The position numbers and the translations under genes are program-made. The notes beneath the pieces were generated by a model. The model saw only the letters and a list, made by a program, of their open reading frames with translations. It made no database searches and was not told the DNA's origin. DNA of 64,000 bases from Pithys albifrons albifrons. Taxonomy: Eukaryota; Chordata; Aves; Passeriformes; Thamnophilidae. This document shows, in pieces, positions 34,988 to 49,462 of the stretch. The stretch is from assembly GCF_047495875.1 (NCBI RefSeq), contig NC_092459.1:97063560-97127559 (forward strand), read 5' to 3'. The first letter of the stretch is position 1. Each line of letters starts with the position of its first letter.

Positions 34988-37900
34988 CTGAATTCTGTCA
35001 TTATTGTTCCAATATTTAATCAAATGTCAAAATAAGGAGTATTTGTTCTAGAAATACAGAATTTTTAATACTCCATTTTGTGATTTGTAGACTAACATTC
35101 TTCACTTTGCAACCAGAAGGCCCAAAATCTAAATCTATAAACCCCTGTAAGTTCTGTTTACGTGAATGACCAGATCATGCTCTTTAACCTTTCTGTTTCC
35201 TGAGACTATAACTTTCTCTAAAATACAAAACATTAGGAGTTTTCACAGGTCATGTCAGGTTCACATATGCTGCAACATTACTTAATACTTTAGTAGCATA
35301 AGTGAACATATACTACGGTACTCAAGTGCCCTTTTGCCTCATATTCTATGCCTTTCAATGCAATTTAACATAGCCCAAAAATTTCCCCCTAATTTTAAAA
35401 TAAGTATGCTCACTTTTACGCATTCAGCAAGTACCCAGATAGATCACCTCCTTGGCCCAGACCTTACATTTATTCCTGTACAATGCCTCTTCTATTAAGA
35501 AATTAGTGTTCAGCTACTGTTGTAGAAGTACTGCTATTAAAGGTACATTGGTGAAGATTTTATCACCATGAGTGAAACATGCATCTGCTTCTTCAAAAAC
35601 ACATTTGTGGATGGCAGAGAAACAGAAGGTATCAGAAAAACACAACACTCTGGAGTAAGAAAAGACTAAATGAAGACAAGATGCTTGAGGCAGTCAATAA
35701 CACAAATACTCCAAAAATAATGACAGCTATAGGGAGGGTTTTTTAAGCTCCTTCTTCACAAGTGTGTACAGAAAAATCTATACTGCAACTTTTACTGTCA
35801 GAGGTACCTTTTTATATATCATTCCATATTTTTAAAGGTCTAATAAAAAGCATGCTTTAGGGTTTCCACAGGCATCATGTACTTTATCCCTTACCTAACA
35901 ATATCAGTCAAATAGAAAATATTTTCCCTGAATTCTTTCCACGTTCCCTTCTCCTCTTACTTCCAGAAGCATGTGGCAAATACCTCCATTTGCCTGTGTT
36001 TTAACTTCCGAACTGCCAGAAAGGGCTTGAAGGCAAGATATACTGACAAGGAGCATTCCTTTCTTAAAAGCTCAAGTCATTGGGCACCTTTAATTAAAAA
36101 TTGTATTGATTTTTTTCCCACTAATTTAATGACAGGCACTAGTCTGTGACTTCCATTGTTAGCCACTGACAGTTTAAGTAGTGAAACAAAGGGCACTTAT
36201 ACAGCACTTAATGCAAAATTATGACTGATTAAAAAGTCATTTGTCATGGTAACAGTATCTGCTTAGGCTTCACAAATTTTTAAATGCACTCTTGCAGGCA
36301 GTGTGTGGGGAGGTGTGGTACATGCAAGTCTTCACAACCATGTCCCTCAGCAATTCAAATGCATTATTAAAGTGAATCACATTTTTTGAGCAGCTATTAG
36401 TTTCTCACAACATTTGCCTGAAGAAGTTTGAGCTTGGCTAAAGCTTCAGTGTTTGACCATGCAGGGAAATGTAGTAGAAATCTAGACTCTTTTGTTCAAA
36501 CCTTCTAAATATGTTGCAAATCTCCAAAAAGAATCCAGTATTTAGCTGGAATTTTAAAATAATTAGTTCAGAGTTTTATGTGTTCTATGTTCCCATATTT
36601 CCAAGGCAGAGTCCTGCCTTCAGGTGTGTCAAGGGTGCTTGGCAAATCAAGGTGCAGATTACTTAGTTACATCACTGTTGGTCAGCTGCTGTCAGTAGAG
36701 CACAGTTACTGACATCCAAATACCAGTCCAATGCAGACACAAGCAGAATTTAAAAAATAATCCAACTATATTAATTAGTAATACTTACCATACCTAATAA
36801 CAGTAATATAGTATTTCATATAAAAACATTAACAGAAAGTGCACTGACAGTCACTGGGTAAATCAAAGCTTAAAGACATTTGAGAAATTTGAAGGACATT
36901 GAGCATAGAAATGACAGTGGGTGGAAGTCAAATATTGCCCTTAGGCCAGCATCAAATTCTGGGGCAAACAAGAATTCTGCAGTCTTATTCTTCTGCATGA
37001 CTACACAGAGGGTTTTATATTTGTTAATTCCTTTAAAAGAAGCTCCAATTGCATATTCTAGACCATTTCCTTTACATTATACGTACATTGGAAGCTTCGA
37101 TAATTTCCTGGAGGCACCTACCCAGCATAAACTGAGCCTAAAAATTATTTCCAGATATAGCTAGTGTATTTTAGACTAATTCTTCTCCCTTTGTCTGGCA
37201 ACAGAGAAAATTTTTTTCAGGAAGATCCACTGCATATATTGTCCCTGGCCTTCTCTGGATGTTATTTCTAAGCTGGCATTTTTAATGGACTTCAGATCAA
37301 GCTCCAGGAAATATTTTGTCTATGCACAGAATTTCATGAATCTGTGATAAGTTTATTCTTGACATGGTAAATGTGTGCTCCTACTTTTATTTTCTTATAC
37401 CTTTCACCTTTTGCTCTCCTCAGAGCACTGCTGTAATATTAGGCCCCTTCTCAACCTTCATATAAGCTCAGCTTCTCCAATAATCTAAGGTTTGAGGAAG
37501 AAAAGATCGACTTGTAGCTCAAAAATTTGAACAATGCAGGAAGAGAACACTATTACCCATAAAGCATAAATATTCTTGAGGTGATAGTGAAATAGTAGAG
37601 TATATAAGACAGTCGAACCTCTGATAAGGCAACATTAGCCCTTTGTTAAGATGAATTACAGTCAACAAAGAATACTTTTACTAAGTTAGCACTTTATGTC
37701 ATGCTAACAATGAGGTTTTGATTTCCAGTCAATCACTTTAGAGTCAATCTTATTCTACCAACTTTTGGTTGGAAACTCCATGTTCATTAGTGTAGACATA
37801 CATAGGCAAAAAGGAGATGCTTTCTCCCTACATTTAAAGAACTTAATTAATATTATTTCTATAAATATTGCACTTCCTCTTCCTCACAGAGTTTACAGAT

Positions 37901-39368
37901 AGAAATTAATTGAGCTCCTTCCTTTGTTGCTTTATTTTGTTTGTTTTGTTTTGTTTTAATCAAGGTGCTTGATAGCTGTAGTAAGTTGTTAGCAACTCCA
38001 AATCCAGAAGAGGGGAGATGAAAATTCCAAATAGCCAGTGGATATCATATTATTCTGTTAGTGGCAAAGGCACAGTCTAGCCCAGAAATGCTTGATTCTG
38101 TTGTAACATTGAGAAATGTTTTCTTACCCTTTTTTCCCCAAATCTGATGAGAACATTTTTATTGTGCTCTGGTCCTCAGACAATTTACCTGCTGAAGTCT
38201 CTGCAGATTCCAGAGAAAATGAAATTTTGCTGAAGTTCATAACTCACTCAGAGGTAGGTGCATTCTCATTCCTGACAAAAAGAGCAGCCTTGAAAATTCC
38301 AGCTATGTACATTTTTTCATTGGCATGCTTTCAAATTATTTCTACAATATCTACAAAAGATATCTTTTTTCCAAATTAATACGAATTGAAACAGATGAAT
38401 TATTTTGACTAAAGTTTTCTGAAGTATTTTCTGAGCTTTAGTATCAGAAGTGGCAGATTTGAGTTTGTAACTAAGTAATATGTTATCATTCAGTGAGTAA
38501 CAATTTCAATATTTGAGGTAGTTAAAAATAACTAAACAACTGGGTTTTAGAAGGATTAGCAGGCGTAATGCCACACAGTTACAGCTGATTACCCTGCAGT
38601 CTGCAAGAGTGTGGCTTGGAAGTTTCCTGGAAATTTTGGCCTTGTTTTTAACTTAATGGTAGCTGAGTTACATGCCATAAAAATTCATAAGATATGGAAC
38701 ACAGCAATTGAATCCTTTGTAAGTGAACTGTAATTATGTATATTTTGTATGTGGTGAAGAAACTAACCATGTAAATGATGACAGCTAATTATATACAGCT
38801 CTCCTGGGCATTAATATCACTCTCCCTGACAGCATACTCCTCTTTAAGGGTTTTCCTTCTTTGTATATATGCCACTATTTCTGCATATTCCTTAAGGGAA
38901 TTATGCTGTTACCTTTGCACTGGTTAAATGAAAACTAAATGTTTTTATCACAGAAATCCTTAGTGTAATCTAACTAATTTCTCCCTTATTGTGCTAATAA
39001 GTCAAATCCAGCTCTTCTTCCTACTGGTGTCAAGCCAAACTAATTCCACTGATTTCAATGAAGTTGCTATGGATTTGTGCATACAAGGCTGTCAGCAGAT
39101 ATTTGGCTGCTGGTTTTGCTCCCCTGGGAGAGCTGGAGATTGCAGCAGAAGGAACAGTGAATCATGTGAGGTCAGACCAGGGCCTGCCATAGAGGCAGCA
39201 TGAGGAATGCTACATGTTAGGAATTTGTGGAAAGTAAACCTGTTAAAATCTTCCCTGGAAGAATTCCCTCCAGCTTCTTCCAGATTGAAAGAGGAGGCAA
39301 GAGTGCTTGAGGAGAAGTAGAAAGGAGGGCAAGGCAGGGATAAAGAAGGTCTCTTCACAAAATCTAAC

Positions 39369-39422
39369 ATGCAGGCACTCTTGCAAATTGGTCAGTATTT
39401 TGAAATACACTTGAAAAGGTGC
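39369..39422 (-). CDS. Candidate exon
   Basis: This is a 54-nt segment after CAATGTCTCCAG and before CAT|GTTAGA. It reads APFQVYFKILTNLQECLH in phase 0 to 0, matching exon 40579-40624 upstream. The same frame stays open well beyond the donor, so the end is uncertain. Confidence 0.45.
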
Positions 39423-40578
39423 CTGGAGACATTGCCTATGGGTGCCCATAGCTATTCTGTCATCCCTGCATCTTTAGAGTCCTATTACTTTCCAAAGCTG
39501 CTCTGAATCTTCAGAGTCAACTTTCTCTAGACTTTCTCTAGTTTGAAAGTATGTAGAAGAATCTATACTGTCAGGGATTACAGGAGGAATAAAGACATTA
39601 CAAGGTGCAGTAGTTGTGTGTAGATTGGCTCAACTTCAAAGATAAAGGCTGAGATTATACTCTCTCCCCTCTGCCCTCATCCTCTTGAATTTATGGAGCT
39701 GGACTGAGATATGGGAGTGTGACTTACCTTATTTACTTAATGGTTAAAAACTGCTCGTGCTGCTCCTGGTAGGCAGCTTCCTCTCATCATTTTTGTTTTT
39801 GTGATCCACAATGAAAAGGTCTGCATTGAAGTATTTGCTAAACAGTCCTAACTGGAAATACACTCGGCAGGTAGAGCCTGGTGCCATCCTTTAAGTGACT
39901 CTGAACCTTACTGTGCTGCAACAACACTTTTTGATGTAACTCTGACCAGTATCACATGAGATAAGAATTGAATGGGTATGAATGTGCATAAATACAGGTG
40001 AATGCTCTGTCCTGGAGGCCATACAACTTCCGAGACCACTTGTCAGAGACCCTACTAAGCTAAGAGATTTTCTTTCTCAGAGTTTCTCCAGTTCCTTTCC
40101 TTGAGCTCCCAAGCCCTGAGGGGAACCCAAACACATGGTTTTATTCTTGCTAGAAATGCAAAAAAAAAAAAGTTTTCCTTTTAAAATTCCCCATGGTAAA
40201 ACCAAAGCAACAAGTTTGCATCTCGTCAATCATAACATTGGTTCACTATTTCCACTATTGTAAAGAATCAATGCTTGAACTTAATTTTTTCCCCTGCTAT
40301 GAAAGCCACTGCTGTGCTGCCCAGGCATCCTGTTCCCTTCTTACATTCAAGACCAAATCCTGTCTTAAATGTGGATTCATTCAAAACTGCCTCCTGATCC
40401 CGTTACTTACCATAAGGCAAGCCTAATGATGCAGTTCTTCCATTTGCTCTGTTTCTACAGTCTTGATAATTTCAGACTTTGGATGTAAGTTGCAGCAAAA
40501 CCTTTGAAAACACTGACCTAATTAAATAATTATTTGCCTCAGAAACTCCCTCTTCTTCTCATGAACACATGTTCTTAC

Positions 40579-40624
40579 CTTGTACCTCCAATTCCATTTT
40601 TCATGGCAGATTATCTCATCAGTC
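40579..40624 (-). CDS. Short internal exon
   Basis: This 46-nt exon lies between TTTTCGGACTTACAG and a perfect donor (AAG|GTAAGA). It reads TDEIICHEKWNWRYK in phase 2 to 0, and the other frames have stops. Confidence 0.6.
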
Positions 40625-42846
40625 CTGTAAGTCCGAAAATGCTTGCCAAGGTCACACAGGTAGTTTGCAGCTGAGTCAGGAGTAGTTCCCATCTCCCAAT
40701 TCCCAGCCCTATGCTCTGACTACAGTTTTTTTGAAGTGATTTGTACACATATGAACAAACTATGAACCTTGAAAAATTAATGCAACCAATTTTGTTCAAT
40801 AGCAAGATTTTTTTTTTATTTATATATATGTCTTGTGATTTACAGGGTCTAACTTCTTCATAGTTTATTGCAGTCTACACATGGATCAGTATTTACCATA
40901 GAAGATAAAAGTTTCCTCTTAATTTCAGAAGAAATATTAAACCCAGGATTTTTTCCTCCTGCTGTAATCTGAAATAGTGGTAAGGATTTATGATTGTTGT
41001 TTTTCAATAAATAGATTCAACAATCTCAGTGGATGTATTGGCATTGCTGCTCAGGTACCAGTGGAGTTACATCAGATTACATTGGCTTGAATCTACCCAG
41101 AATTTTCATGTGGTAGTATGTGTTGAAAATATAAGATTAAAAGATTACTTAAAGACATCAATTATTGCTAGATTCAGGATATAATGCATATTTAGGGAAG
41201 GCAAGAAAAGGTACTTAAAAATTAAAGGAAATCTGAGAATAGTAGACTCTGTAATTCTTGTATATAATAAAATATGAGGGAGATGCAGGATTCTTACAGT
41301 AAGTGCTTTGTTTTGTGTGTAATGATAACTCAGATTAATTTTCTTTGATGTCTGCATCTTTTTTTGTTTCCTGTGAAAGAAGATTTGTTGCGTCTGTGGC
41401 ATTCACTGTAAACACAGGTGTCTTGGAAGAGCTGCAGGTGTTCACCCTCCTCAGCTTATTTTAGTCCCCATGGGTATGGGGGCTGGCAGGAGGGGAACTC
41501 GCCTCACCAGAAAAATATTTTCTGCATGACCTTGAAAATCTGTAAAGCTCTGAAGCATGTGATTATGCCTTGGCATGTGAGCAGTACTTGGCCAATATAT
41601 GACCTGAATGTGGTTTTCAAGAGCAGATACTAGGCTTTTCCTTTTGTGTTCATGTTTATTTGTGTTTATTTGTTATGCTTTTTGGTCTGCTTATGGTAAA
41701 AAAAGGGATTTGGACATGTATCAGTATTAATTGATATCTCCCTTCTCAAATCAGGGAATATTAGCTCATTCCTTGGATATTATGGACTAATTTAATACAG
41801 ACATAGAGGATGAAGCCTGGAAACTTAGCCTCTATTTTACTTCCTTTGGCATATCCTCATTCTGTCTTGATCCTCATTCTGTCTTGATACAGCCAAGGAA
41901 GCTTTTCACAGAAAGAGAAAAATGCTCTCTTCCTCTTCTCCATCCATCAAAACCCTTTGGCCAAATAGACAGTTTTGCTGCTAAACCACTGGGTTAGGAT
42001 GATTTCTTAGCTGAGAAGAAGGCTAACCTATGAAAGTGTGACAAAATTCAAGTGATGCAACAGAAGACACAAACCACCTGATTTTTTGTAAAATGTCTCG
42101 TTTGCACATCCTTCTACCAGACACTGGGTCTTCCTCTGAGCAGTGTATAATTCAAAGGGAGAGGTAGGTGCTGAGGCAGGTGAGGAGCAGAGTCACAGAG
42201 ACCTGAGCCACTCCTGGGGTGTGGACACCCTGGGGAGCAAGGCCCGTTTGGGGCAGCAAGAGGAAGATTCCTTTCAGAGCATTGCTAATGACCTGCAGAG
42301 GAGCTGCACAGCAGTGATTTCACAGATACGATGGCAGGTCACTGCGACAGATGTTCCCAACATATGTGGAGAATTAATTACCCACTAGTAAACAAAATCT
42401 GTGATGCGGAGAGTCATTTTGTCCAAATTTCTTTCGATTTTGCTGTTATTAGGAGCTTAATTTTTCTTGATCAGCCAGACCCTCTTGAATTAAAGTGTTC
42501 CTTAATGGGCTGTAGTGAACATTTTCTGAAGTGAAGTGCAGAGGAAAGTGGCAAGGAGTGGGTCAGGGGAGATGAGTTTATCTGGAAGAGTTGATTGTGA
42601 AGCTGTACCATAGTGAGTGATTAGTCAATTATTTGATTAAAATGTTGGATGCCAGTCATATGTTTTTTTAGAAAAAAAAAATCTAACTGTTAACTAGCAT
42701 TCAGCAGCATTTATGCTTAATTTTAGGATGTACAGTAGAATGTCTAGACCTTCTGGGGAAAGGGTAATATTTTGAGAGAAAAAGCTTTTGACAAAAGATT
42801 TTATTTTCCCTTTTCCATCAATAATCTGAATGTGTTAATGTCTCAG

Positions 42847-42938
42847 GGCCATATTGTGCCATTGATTTTTAAGCAGAACTCCCTATTTAAATCAATGGCA
42901 AAATCTGCTTAAAAAAAAAATCAATGGCATGATACGGC
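42847..42938. repeat. Imperfect inverted repeat (hairpin)
   Basis: The arm ccattgatttttaagcaga is matched in reverse at 42904-42938 by tctgctt, an A run and tcaatgg. The flanks ggccatattgtg and catgatacggc also pair with mismatches. The loop itself carries a further atcaatggca copy. It may be the remains of a short fold-back element. Confidence 0.65.
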
Positions 42939-45900
42939 TCCAGGACATTAGAATGAAATTCTTATATTCATGACCCAGATAACAAATCAGAAGGCCATAA
43001 AACCCCTGCTGTTTCTTAAAACTCATTCAGTGCATCAATACTTGTAAACTAAATAGTGCATGGAAATGAACATACTTTAATAAAAGGATATTGAAGATCA
43101 AAATATTTAGCTTTTTTTGGTTGATTGTACTTTCATAAATTATCTCGTGTCTCAGTCCTTGACACATTGCTTAAGATTTGAGCTCACCTCTCTCTTTTGT
43201 TCCACAAAAGGTAAATTGAAATCACTACTCCGTTGCTGCCTATTCTGAGACACTTAATGCTTCTCCATTTTCCACAATCTGAAATTAATTTTTTCAGGTC
43301 TGTCAAATTTTATAGTACTGATTTCCAATTGGCCATGATGAAAGAGGTCTCTCTGACACCCTGGAATTGCCATTCTTTATAAAATCTTGGGCCCATAAAA
43401 AAAATCCATAGTTTAGCTACATTTTTTGTTATAATCTGCAACATAAGAGTTCATCATGCTATTATGGTCAGATAAAAAACCCCAAATATATAAAAACAGT
43501 GAAATACCTTCTTTTTGGCATTAAGCATTAATACATTTTTTAATACCACTTATTCCTCTATTTGGAAATCTGGAAAAGTTTATGACACCCATGAAGTTTT
43601 GCTGAATATCTCAAGATGCCTGAATTTCTGAGCCACACTGAGAAACCAGGCGCAGAAAGAAGGTGTGGTTCCAATAGTGGTGAAAAGTCAAACTATCAGA
43701 AATTTGCCAGAACAGAATAAATGTTCGAGTGAAATTGAGGGGCACTAACACCATTATCCAGAAAAGAGTAAAGGGTGACTGAAGTCTTCCTTCTGCTGTG
43801 AATTGTGGTTTTATTTTGTTAAGTAATTTAGCCTATTTTTGACTATTCTCTTTCATAAATATTATTTTTCTCAACAAATAACAGTTTTTTATGGCATTGC
43901 TATTCGCAAAGAACTTTGGGAAATTGCAACAGAATTCCCCATAGAAATCTAAATTGTGTTTATGAATTAATTCAAAATAATTAAACACATAATAAGTTGC
44001 ATCCACATTCAACTTAAAAAAATATCATTTGTATACATGCACATTTTTCACATGTGAATACACTTGCTTTTGAACTTTATGCTAATGTTGTTGAAGAATT
44101 ATTTTCCCAAAGGTTATCTTTGCTGCAGTGTTAGATGGAAGTTTAAGTCCTGTACAGTCAGTAAATACTTCTACACACACATCTCTTATGCACTAGGTGC
44201 CACACAGAAAGGCAGAGACTGAAGGTGAAGTGCTGCAGACAAGCCTATAATGATATGTGGGTTGAGGCTGTACATTAGTAAGGTAGAGATGAGAGGTCAG
44301 CTCTGCAGAGCTCACCTGTGTGCAGGACCAGTCATTCCTATGCTAGACCAGTCACTCCAAGTGGGTCGAGTGCTGCTTCACACTCTGGTTGTCATAACTT
44401 GAATTAGGACATCTGGGATAGAGCAGATCAACGAGACAACTAATAAAGTGCATGGATTCATTAAACAGTTTCAGAGATTAGTGTAGAAGTGAATTTCCCC
44501 TCTCTGCAGAGAGAGATTTCAGCTGACTATTGTCTAGAACAGAGCATAGTTAAAATACAGTTCAAATGTGTAAATCAGATTGTTTTTGTCAGAAACTAAT
44601 AGCCACACTACCCCTCCAGTCTATGTAATATGGAAATGCAAGTTTTACTTTGAGTCATTCTCATATTCTGATAGATAGTACATGTAACTGCACACGAAGT
44701 TCAGAATAACCTGGTAGTGGATTCTGTGCTTTGCTTCCTCTTCTCAGATCAAAAGTCTTCACACTGCACGTAGAAAACATATAAGTCACAAAATGCTTAC
44801 ATATGTCAGCGATGAAGACAGAAAACACCCTGTCTAAAACAGGTCTACTTTTTATTTCATTTCTTACTCTACTTATTGATTTTCTGACTACTTTTTCTCC
44901 AGACCTGACCCATCACAGGAAGTGCAGGACTCTCTGAATAAAGGTACGTGACACATAACTACAGTTGGTATTAGTTTTCTGAGACCAGAACTCACATATT
45001 GACAGCTGACTTTCATCTAGGTAAAATCAGTAAAAGCTCTTTGTGTTACGTGGTTTCCTTTCTTCAGCATCCTTCCTTTTCCAAAGAGCTGAAGTCCATC
45101 TACAGAAAACTTTGCTGGGAGTAACAGAGAAATCTATTTTCTATTTGAAAGAGTGCTTGTGTGTGTGTCAACCTCTTGGTTTTAAACAAGAAAGAAATCA
45201 ACGGTACTTACATTACTGAAACGAAATAATGGTTCACTAATTAAAGTGAGAGCACACACGCATCTAAACAATAAGTCTGAGCTTGCTATTTGTATTCTCA
45301 TGAATCCACAGGACTACTGGAGTGAGGAGGGTCTACTCACCAGAGTACAGGTTATAGGTGTGATCTGCCAATAATCACTTTGATCTGAAAAGTAAAGTAA
45401 TTCTAAAAAAATTTTTAATGCAATTCACATTCTGTCACGGTTACAGCTTTGCTTCTTATCTCCCATATTGGTAGAAAATAAATGTTGGACACATACAAAA
45501 TCTCATTATGAGTTGGACACTCTGACTGCAAAACCCTATCATCCCAAAAGCTTCCCCTCGTTATATTCTTCTCTATGCCTGTTTATTTTTTCAGCTTGTC
45601 TTCTGCTCTATTTGGAATGCAATAAATAAAGGTTTTGTAATTTATACTCTTGTAAGAATATTTAACACATAATGGTATTTCCAAAAATGTGCCACATGAC
45701 TGAAATCCTATTTCTGTTGATATTTGTATTTGAAATGGCACAGCCTAACCTAGCCACAATATAATTATCAAATAGTTATTAAAGCATGGATTTCAGAGTT
45801 AATATCTAAGTATAAACGTCATAATATATTGAAATAAAGTTTGTAGACTATTAATTATCTTTGTTCAGAGTCCCTCTCCACTGCTGAATTTTATCATGAC

Positions 45901-48137
45901 TCCATTATTCAAAATGCCAGCTAATAATATTAATATGCCTCGCCACATTAGTTCCTAATATTTGCTTACTGTCTGTGAATACAAAAAGAAATGAAATGTT
46001 AGATACAACAGCAAACCATCTCAAATATTTTAAGCAGAGCAGTGAGGACTTAGAGACCAAGTATACAAGTGAGTATTCATTCTCACACAGGTAGTTCCTC
46101 TGAATTCTCAGGAATGTCTGTGAGACCAGACTCAGAGTTCTACAGATGGCAGTATGGACTTCATCTACATTAATTTATTATTCCTAGCAACAAATGATTA
46201 AACCAATTTTCTGATTAATCAAAACTGTGCTTTGCAACTGTCCATATGAGATCAGAATTTTTAATCACTCTGCACAGGCTGTAGCAATATGAAGATTGAA
46301 AAATCTATTTCATAAGAAATATTTAGCAAATAAATCTCATTCAGAGCTAATGTCACAGTGAAGTATCAGATATTCCATAATTGCACACGTGAAGCTTTTT
46401 GCTACTCTCTTTGAAGCCTTTTCCTAGTAACAGAGAGAACTGACTTGATATTGCTACTAATACTAATCAGTGTGGCTGCTTCTGTGATGCAAAGAACAGA
46501 TAGACAGTGATCATCCTCTCATTACTAAAGATGTGAAAGGAGGAATTGGAGGCAACAGAAAGGCAAAGAGGATCAGACTAGATTTCAGAAATTACAGGCA
46601 TGCTGTGTACTGTTGAACCAGTCACCCTCTGATGCAGTTCAGGATTCCTGGTCATTCCCACTGCAAAAGTCATTTGCAGCTGCTCAAGATACTATTAAAA
46701 TATATTTCTGCATATGCATCCTGTTCATGATATGAACATAGTGGGATACTACCTAAAGATGATGAGGTCCAAGGTGATATCTGTCATTCCCTGTGCCCTC
46801 ATGTGCAGTTTTTCTGCCAAGAAATTTTCCCAGCAGCAGTGTGATTAAGCAGCAGCAGAGCCAGCACAAGCTGGCTTCATAAGAAATGGCAAATGAGTCA
46901 GCCCACATTTCAGTCACAGAAGGCTACCTATTTCCAGGTCCTGCACGACTGACTTAGTGATTTCAGAGTTTGTATTGTGGGTAGTCTTTGACAACTCCTA
47001 GCTAGAAGGATGTCATGAAGATCAGAAGGAAGAAACACCTCACTGTGCTTTTCTCGGTACTCTTGCCTGTGCCATGCCTACTTGCAAAGCAGCAGTGGCT
47101 CATTTAGAAGCATCACTAATTACATTTGTGACAACAGTATCAAGAATCATTTGGCATATTTGGTAGGGCAGCAATTGGTAATCTTGTAGACTGACAAGTG
47201 TTCACAGGAGTGCCTGCCCCAAGGTTAAGGGAGCCAAAAGCCAGGCCTGAGTTTTGAATTCTGCTTCTTGCAAAGGAGTAGAAAGTACAGAAAAGGCACT
47301 ATCTGGGATATCTAAATTCCTGTGCACATCTTGTGAGTATAACAATGAAAGTGATTGAAAGACCAGTTGCCTCCTTGCTAAGACCTGGTGCTACAAAGGT
47401 ACTTTGAGACTGGGAGTAGTTGGTGCAAGACAAACTTGCTGTCTTGGATTAAAGTACTGGAAGGAGGACTACTAGAAGTTGGAATGTTAGAAGTGCTATG
47501 TTTAGGTGAACTTGGTGAGGAAGGGTTGAGGAATTAACTAAGTTGAGAGTAATAGATCTCAAGTACCCCTTAAAAGAGAGAAAATATATTTTGCTTGATT
47601 CCCTGAAAAATACACAAGTACTGCTACTGCAGGACTTACTTCATTTGTTAGGTACGATATAATTAATCTATATGAAAAACATGCAACTATATCTAAAGTG
47701 CACTGGAATTAAACCACTGTTCCTGCAGAAAGGGATATTATGCAGTAGCATTACTGTGTCAATAGTATTTTATAAAGTTGAGCTGTTAAATCATAATCAA
47801 AACTCCAGCTCAAATTGCAGAATTACTGTAAGAAATCATTCTTAAGGATTCTCTTTAAAAATTCTGTAAAGAAATTACGGGCAGAAGAGATTCTATCTTT
47901 TCTGCGCAGTACAAGATGACCCTTTACGGTACTTGACCAATGACATTGTCTAGTCCCATATAAAAGTGTATTAGAAAAAAATATTCAATAAAACACTCTA
48001 TTTAGTTGCCTGAAAGCTTTATTCCTAAATTTTACCTGCAGGTGCCTGCATCTGGGCTTTTTTTCTGCTAAGGAAGCAGAAAAGGTTTTGTAGGTAACGT
48101 ATTTGGTTCTTACTTTTTGCTTTCAATTATTTTAAGT

Positions 48138-48569
48138 TGAGATGCTGAAGCATGTCCAGAGAAGAGCAATGAAGCTGGTGAAGGGTCTGGAGTTGTTCAG
48201 CCTGGGGAAAAGGAGATTCACGAGGAACCTTATCACTCTCTACAACTGTCTGAAAGGAGGTTGCAGACAGATGGGTATCAGTCTCTTCTCCCATGTGACA
48301 CACAATAGGACAAGAAGAAATGGCCTCAAGTTGCACCAGGGCAGGTTTAGATTGCATATTGGGAAAAATGTCATCTACAGAAAAGGTTGTCGAGCATTGG
48401 AATAACACAGAAGTGGTGGAGTCATCATCCCTGGAGGTATTTCAAAGGCATGTAGATGGGGAACTTAGGTGCATGGTTTAGTGGTGGACCTGGCAGTGCT
48501 GGGTTAATGGTTGAACTTGATAATCTCAAGTCTTTTTCAATCTAACTAATTTTATGATTCTATGATTCC
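48138..48569 (+). mobile_element. CR1 LINE, 5'-truncated 3' end
   Basis: About 430 bp with the familiar avian CR1 3' phrases: agaagagcaatgaagctggt, gaggttgcagacagatgggt, ccatgtgacacacaatagga and the terminal repeat tatgattctatgattcc. Translating part of it gives the degraded C-terminal end of the reverse transcriptase ORF (about 48142-48405), followed by the 3' UTR. There is no terminal poly-A, as expected for CR1. An old, inactive copy. Confidence 0.93.
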
Positions 48570-49462
48570 AGCTAAGTCTATTTTCTTATTATTGATAAAA
48601 AATTAATTACAAAACAAACACATGAAAAACGTTAATGTGGCAAACATCAAAGGAATTAATCATGAATGCCTGTTTTTTTTCTTTTCATAATTAAAAAAAA
48701 AGGCTTAGGTTACCTGAAAGGATGAAATCATTTACAGTACAAGTTACCTAATGGTACTACAATTTTCTAATTAGTCACAGGTTCAAATGATATCAGTATT
48801 GGTTTATGCTTCAGGGCATGAACAGCACTGAATTAACAGAATAAACTTATTATAAACTGGTAATTAATGATAATTATAAAATGGAAAGAAGAAGAGTGAT
48901 ATGATTGGCTAATAAGAGCGGTGAGTGCTGAAATTAATATAACATAATTTCCTGCTCAGTACATGTTAGCCTTGTAAGTAAATTAACATAAGCAATTTTG
49001 AAACATTTTATAAGAAAACTTTATAACTGCAATGAGGCATTACGGTGTATTAGTTCATGCCTAGTTGCATTGGTGGAAATCAGCTGGTGTTAGCTTATGC
49101 TTAATGTGTTGGCTGAATATTGTCAATAAAATCATATTTAAGGCATAATAATTCTTTTCCATATTAAATCTGAAAAGTTAAATTTTGCAAAATAATGATA
49201 AATCTGAGCTAGAAATCAGAGAGATCAGTACAGCACCAAACTAATCAAGGACACTGCGTAAGTACCATGGCTGCACTAACCAAAACTGGAAAACCAGGGT
49301 GACATTCCTGCCAAACCCTTTTAGAAAAGTGACAACCTGGCAGAAGCAAGAACGTGGAACAAAGTTTTGTATAAATTTGTAATGTATCTCAGATCATTCT
49401 AACAAAGCCATGCAATTCAAGTACCAAAAGCAGGTATTTAATGAACTGTAAATAACTTATTT

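Noticed and set aside
48127..48408. Minus-strand open frame of 93 codons over the CR1 fragment
   Set aside because: It is antisense to the CR1 coding remnant and has no independent support.
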